From: Helianthus annuus
Taxonomy: Eukaryota > Streptophyta > Magnoliopsida > Asterales > Asteraceae
Assembly (NCBI RefSeq): GCF_002127325.2
Contig: NC_035441.2
Location: 51,836,663 to 51,900,662 of the forward strand
DNA: 64,000 bases
Direction: 5' to 3'
In this document: positions 58,512 to 64,000 of the stretch, in pieces
How the letters are laid out: each line of letters starts with the position of its first letter
Position numbering within the stretch: the stretch's first letter is position 1
The notes under the pieces: model-generated
The model's database searches: none
The model's input: only the letters and a program-made list of their open reading frames with translations
What the model was told of the DNA's origin: nothing
Made by a program: the position numbers and the translations under genes

Positions 58512-61030
58512 AAAGAAATTTCGTCCCGAAATTTGACAAGTAAACACAAAGTGAAGTGATAATTCAATATTGGTACGGATTTTCCTCAGGTGCCACATTA
58601 TCCCCAACTTGAAAGGGAATTTCGTCCTCGAAATTCACCAATTGCATCGGAATTGATTCAGCAGATTCGTACGATTGCGGATACTTAGTCTCGGGTTCCA
58701 TCGAACTCTCATATTTGGAATTTGACAGTGCTCGCAAACCTTAACCTCCAGGGGCATGATTTCAAGAGGCACCTTGACAACCGCAACTTTACGTTAGACT
58801 CAGACTCTAAGAAGGTATCACAAGCGTTTCGTCGGACAAACACTACTTTAGACTAGCGACATAATGACATCATGAACGTTACCCAGTTCGTCGGGTAACT
58901 CGAGTTTTTTAGGCGACGTGACCGATTCTTTCCAGAATTCCGAATACCCCAACGTAACGTAAATTAAGGTTGTCACGCTTCCCAAGCATACCAGACCCTC
59001 CCAGGGTGAGACTTTCAACACAATACGACCGCCTCCAGCGTTTCCCAAGTTTATGAGCTTTCCTGACGCTCACGCGTTGCCGCCAATCGACTCCTGATCC
59101 ACACAACCTTCCCAAGAGTTTGAAGAACCAGTCCTGGACCAGTAATTAAGTTGTTAACCATCTCAGTCTAACAAGAAGGTTGGCATTATTATCTACGTAA
59201 TGCCTCAACAGAGCTGTCTGGTTACCAAGATGATAACTGCCGTAGTAGTACCCAACCATAGGTAAGAGTCCTTCAAAGTTGCACCAAAGCCAATCACACA
59301 CATGCTCGCAGCATGCCTTCGAGTGACAAGAGAGTTCTTTTACTCTGACTGTTTGTCCAACGACAGTAAGCAATGCTCTAGTCCTGACGTGAGCCAAGGG
59401 TGTTGCGTATTGTCTGACATAGATCATGCATAGATCAAACTCAGAAATAACAAGAGTTGGCACCTCATGCCTAAAAGCCGCCCCTCTCAGAGGAACATTC
59501 ACAACTGTGAAGACTCGTCAGTTTTCTTGATTGCAAGAATGTGTACTGGTAACTTGAGTCCATCAATGATCACCCAGGTGATAATGTTTCCGTTTCGAGT
59601 TGTAAGCAGACTAGTGACAAAATCCATGGCAGTCTGTTCTCATTTCCATACATGTGTTTTTGGTTGCTAATATCCCACCTTGACTCTCCTACAAGTCAAC
59701 CATCGTTCTCATGCGTTGCTATGTGGGCCTTCAGGCCCGGTCATCCGTACATGGTCTTCAGGTTTTAATTCATCCTATCAAAACTCAAATGGATATGATA
59801 TCGAAACCCGTGTGCCTTTCCTGCACCAGTTCCCTAAGGTTGCTGTATAGTGAGGTCCATATTCGTTCCATGAAGTAGCAAATATCGTCCGCCTTGCCAA
59901 AAGTTGCTCATCCATGCCTCGCATGTACCCAGCCTGGAAATTGTCTTCCTTCAATGCTTCGGTTTGAACAGGGCGAGTCTGATCGGGTAGGTTAGAGTCG
60001 ATAGTGAGCTGCAAAGCTCGTGCACGCTCAGGTTCCACAGTCGCAATCATTCGAAAGTTCCATCCAGCGATGTAGTCACATGTTTAGCTCTTTCAAAACA
60101 ACAGTACACGGGAGGCCCTTGTGATCGGTCTAAATGGTGTATTTGGTACCGTCCAAGTAATGCCTCCAACTTGAATCCAAAGACTACGGCTTCCACCTTA
60201 GGTCGTGACTCGTGCAGTCCTTCCTGTAAGTCCATCACGTAAGCCATCGCCATCTCATGTTGCATCGGTGTGTAAATATTGCAGAGTTGGGATTCGAAAG
60301 CTGAAAAGACATCCTCCTGTTTTGTCCTTCACGAACACAGCACCCTACTGTGCTAAATAGATTTAAGCTACACGGTCTTCTAAAATCCTGTGGTGAATCT
60401 GCGATAGAGTCTAGTGTGACCCAGAAATTGTTGCATCCTCGAAGGGACCTTTGGTGCCGAACAATATCTAATGAAATGGGTCTTTAGCGAGATCCACGTG
60501 TATTCCCACTTCATCGGGCATATGACCAAAAAGGTATCTCTCGAATCCAGAAGTTACCTTTTACAAGACTTCGTGCGGAGTGGCTCCTCCCTCGGGAGCC
60601 CTAAAATAAGATACAAATGTCGCCCATGATGTTCTTTCCTCTTCGAAATCATCCAGAACGTCATCCATAAATACGGTCGATTCATGTGGTCCATAAAGCT
60701 ACTGGTGTGCTGATTAACACAAAGGTCATGAAATACAAAGTCGCAATGGTCGTACTGCGTTCTATATGTCGTTCTAAGAGCATCCTCCCCTTGGAATCCC
60801 GTCTGATGATAGTTCGTTCGTCTGTCATCCCCTTGAATAGGAGATTAACCCTCGTAGTTGGTCAACAGGTTGTCAATAAGCGGTCGAGGCAAACGGTTCT
60901 TGACTGTCACCTTGATAAGTTCTCGATAATACATACGAAAAGGCTTATCCTTACGGATATAACTGAGGCTCCCCAGAGCGAAAAGCTAGGTCCGTTAAAA
61001 CTCCAGTCCAACAGTTTCTGAAGTTGATTA
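58512..61030 (-). pseudogene. decayed gypsy pol: integrase, RNase H, RT
   Basis: Blocks in several frames. Integrase C-terminus (VLKVSPWEGLVCLG, KLELPDELGNVHDV) lies at 58848-59110. The integrase core is decayed at 59146-59502. RNase H lies at 60047-60290, where shifted frames give RHYLDGTKYTI and TDHK-like pieces. RT lies at about 60430-61030, with remnants of YRELIKVTVKNRLPRP and MDHMNRPYL. Every segment has stops or shifts, so no part can be active. Unlike the copy at 9234, the RT region has not been deleted. Confidence 0.7.
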
Positions 61031-61900
61031 AGCAGTTCCTAACGATGTGAAGGTAATCTTGATAGTTCTTCTGGCGGTACATAGGAAGGAATCACGAACA
61101 ATTGGTGGATCCTCGATCCCCTTTTCCTTAGCCTTAACATCAGTAACGGGTGCTAACATAGCGGGGTAATCCTTCCGTGGACACCTCTGGCCTTCATTGT
61201 TGAATTGATGTTACCATCTGCACCACTCGGATACTTTATGACAGACGAAAACTTTCCACTTGGATACTTCATTTGACTTACCATCAGCTGAGTCCACAAC
61301 AGGTTCAGTTCCAATGAATATCAGGGTTAAACAAAACAGAGACGAAGCGATTAGTTACCAAGAACGTGCAAGCCACCGTGTTGCTATAATCTTGGCGTCG
61401 CCCATGTCGATCCTAAATTCCCTTCCATGAGTACCACTACTAGCGATGTTACTGTCACGTGGATTCCCAATACTGTCATTGTTCCCTTGGTTGTTGACAC
61501 TTTGACTTAATAACAGTCAATCCTTGCCGAAGTTACCTTTGTTTCCACACGGTAGGCCACGATTACAAGTGCCTTGATGTCGTCATGACTGTTTCCTCTA
61601 ATGTCGTTGCTTGAAACGGAGCCCTACGATCTTTCACTGACCAGGTCCATCTTTTCACATCCGGTGGCACGTCCTATCACGCCGCTGTTGTCATACATTC
61701 CACACTATAATCTGTTGTCATCGCTCATGCCCCGATTGATTCGTAAGAGTTGACTCCCATGAGTCGCTGGCTAGGGTTGGAGATTCGATTGCAGTCACTT
61801 TGCTGGTGTTCGTTGTCGGTAATCAGGGTTGTCCAATTACTATGGTCGGTAAGATACTACGCTCACCCTTTTGTCCATCGATCTAGCAGGTCGATTGAGT
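61031..61900 (-). pseudogene. decayed gypsy protease and gag remnants
   Basis: Aligns in order with the 13730-14600 part of the related element (the GTGCTAACATAGCGGGGTA block near 61150 and the zinc-knuckle region near 61500-61680), but no frame longer than a few dozen codons remains and the capsid part is very hard to recognise. Confidence 0.55.
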
Positions 61901-62640
61901 AATACGAGGTATGCTGCGAGAGGGTTGCAGAAGTGATCACACTTCGGAGTCTAAGACGTCAATACATAGAGTTCCATCAAACGAAGAGAAGCGAGAAAGG
62001 TATAAACCAACTTAAGGACGTTCGTGCAAGCACCTAACACTCTACATGTTTCGCTAGGCGTTCAGATGTGTGTTCAAGTAGTACTCGATAGCATCGAGAT
62101 TTGCAAGGATTCAGTGAGAAGTGAAAAGTTCATGTTCGAGTAGGAGACAATCACTGCTATGACTCCTATGGACTTGTTATGTTTCACGTTGATCAAATAA
62201 TAGAGCGGAACCCCTTCTTTACTTGTTAAGCCTCACTGGGACTCACATGCACCCCACATTATTATTACGTGTGCACCCACAATAATATTGTGATTTGCAT
62301 GCTCATCTCAACTCCTCCTAACTCATGTCGAATGGTTCCTCAAAGTCGAGTAGCAAACAAAGAGCATTACAAATCATGAGTCACGAATGTTTAGGGAAAT
62401 ATCACCCTATCAGTCATATAACACGTGCAAGTAATACGTAAGTTCATACTGTTGTGTTAAACGTGCAATCACATGCAATATCATATGTAAGTGTTCACTA
62501 GTTATGCAGTACAATTAGTAAACGAGAGACGAACCTTGCAATCTGGAGCTGAGTGTCATGGTCGTATTCGCGTATTCTGAAATGTTCGGTTATAGTCTGG
62601 TTTTACAACAACGTTTTAAAACCAAGTTCACTATAACCAG
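61901..62640 (-). other. gypsy leader and lost gag start
   Basis: No coding signal. Shares the CTCACTGGGACTCACATGCA block and the region before the primer site (CTTGCAATCTGGAGCTGAGT) with 15730 and 16030. Confidence 0.6.
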
Positions 62641-62654
62641 TGGCTCTGATACCA
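62641..62654 (-). other. primer-binding site, initiator-methionine tRNA type
   Basis: TGGCTCTGATACCA, three bases before the LTR start at 62658. Confidence 0.88.
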
Positions 62655-62657
62655 AAC

Positions 62658-64000
62658 TGTCACACCCCCAAAATACCACTTGCGAAAACACCGCGGGACA
62701 TGTGACGTATCAGGATTCGAGCCACCAATCACATTGAACTCATAAATATGTTTAAATAAAACTTTCTTTCATTAACTTGAAGTGTTACAAAGCATTACAT
62801 ATAATTCATTGTATACAGCGGAAGCATATCATTTATTAAGAATTTCATAAATCACGTGTACAAAACCGTTAGACTTGTTTTGTGGTTCCAAGTATCTCGG
62901 CCCATGACCACTCCAGCATCCCAGATAGCAAGTCCATGTCAAGAATCTAACGACCTGCAAGCATGCAGACAAGTGTGTCAGACGACGCTGGTGAGTTCAA
63001 AGTTTTGTTAACGCGTTTAGTTACCAGATGTGTGTGTTTACAGCAGTTCAATGTTTAGTTTTGATGTTGTTATTACTCGATTACCGTATGTGGCGACTAG
63101 ATGTGAATGCCCAACCCCAATGCCTCCATTTAGGCATTGGTCATGATGTCAAGGTATCAAACAACCTTGAATAGATGTAAGGGGTCTTATATGTACACGA
63201 TGTGAATGCCCAACCCCAATGCCTCTAACTAGGCATTGGTCATGAAGTCCAGGTAATTAGTTCACGCCCGTCCTTTCGGCCCGGTGTGAGGGTGCCAAAC
63301 CTAATAGCGCTATCAACTAAATACCTCGTTGCTTCTTCAGCAACACGGTAGATGTATGGGGTCTTACATGATTTATACTGTGTTCAATAACCAACATCCC
63401 AAATAAACAGTTTACCCAGTATTCCCTTTAGAAACATTTACCAGATGTCCCAAACCACCGGGACGCATGCTTAGAAAAGTGCAGTGAACTCACCTTGGTT
63501 TGCTCGGTTTACAATGTTACCCGTTCCCGTTAGTCCATCAACCCTATTGTGGTTAACAATCTTATCAGTTTCGTAATAAATCACTTTACAAAGTCACACA
63601 GTTTATGTTTAACACACCAACTCACATCTCAGTTTCGAAATTTTGTTCCCATATGTTTAACATGAAATGGCATAGTTATTATATGAATCTAATTTTGTCA
63701 CAATTCATCCGAATGCAAGCTCTTGTATGAATTAAATATGCCTTCCTAAATTATGATGTAATTGGACCTCTCAACTTTTACACATCAGTGATCACATGCA
63801 GTCACAATCTATTTAATATATCAATGATAATAGTGCTAATTGTCTAAGTATGGATAATGTCAACTTAATGAAATCAAGGATAATGGCTGACAAATTTCAT
63901 GGTGAAAGAATTCCATTGGACCGAAGATGTCATGCAACAAACATAATTTATTTGGTCCACTGCCCCATGCACAACTTTTCCGACGAAACACTCTCTTATG
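62658..64000 (-). repeat. 5' LTR of the young gypsy element, cut by window end
   Basis: 1343 bp visible, matching 55926 onward with only four differences noticed: two substitutions in the first 0.5 kb, one substitution near 63954 and one extra C near 63966. Confidence 0.92.

Larger units (their letters stand above)
55926..64000 (-). mobile_element. young Ty3/gypsy insertion with a decayed interior
   Basis: Left LTR 55926-58497, polypurine tract, 4.1-kb interior, primer site 62641-62654, right LTR from 62658 running off the window. Same family as the element at 9234 by LTR ends, polypurine tract, primer site and interior. The LTRs are almost identical while the interior lacks any usable frame. 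See the findings. Confidence 0.9.

Overview
The window looks like a repeat-dense stretch of a eudicot nuclear genome. The LTR ends (TG...CA with a TGTCACACCCC start), the methionine-tRNA-type primer sites and the plant-specific gypsy and copia lineages fit a large Asteraceae genome. That family-level call is inference from familiarity and was not tested by search. I see no complete host gene, no rRNA, no tRNA and no CRISPR. Almost everything is transposable element or pseudogene.

Layout, left to right. (1) 1 to about 7435: a minus-strand Ty3/gypsy element running off the left edge, with decayed RNase H, RT, protease and gag, an extra decayed proline-rich ORF upstream of gag, and a long leader/LTR-like tract. 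(2) 8048-20552: a non-autonomous Mutator-like (MULE) element with about 190-bp terminal inverted repeats and a perfect 9-bp target duplication. It is split by a second gypsy element (9234-20256, both LTRs present), whose 5' LTR is itself split by a 1.3-kb inverted-repeat element carrying a 22-bp minisatellite. (3) 20600-21704: an intron-bearing, frameshifted fragment of a CDC48/p97 AAA-ATPase gene, then a SINE-like repeat. (4) 22398-25537: a non-autonomous CACTA element with TSD GTA and arrays of GCGACCG subterminal motifs. (5) 25590-25845: a DExH-box helicase fragment with stops. (6) 26907-39470: the most unusual structure, eight arms of about 1.25 kb in strictly alternating orientation. Each arm carries six exon-like blocks of a gene encoding two methyl-CpG-binding domains (MBD). 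The arms are joined by two kinds of hinge: a short A-type hinge, and a B-type hinge holding a trinucleotide microsatellite plus a SINE-like repeat. (7) 41474-45558: a minus-strand copia element, broken in gag by a deleted gypsy element (45559 to about 49 kb). (8) About 50-55.9 kb: a SIRE-like copia element, broken in gag by a young gypsy insertion (55926 to beyond 64000).

How it fits together. The insertion order can be read from the nesting. The second and fourth gypsy elements (9234 and 55926) belong to one family with LTRs of 2.6-2.7 kb. The fourth has LTRs almost identical over 1.34 kb but an interior that is thoroughly dead, which suggests trans-mobilisation. Many inactivating changes are C-to-T or G-to-A, as expected of methylated DNA. 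The alternating MBD array is the best candidate for something undescribed: by structure it should fold into long hairpins and could be a small-RNA source against a methylation-reader gene family, but that role is inference only.
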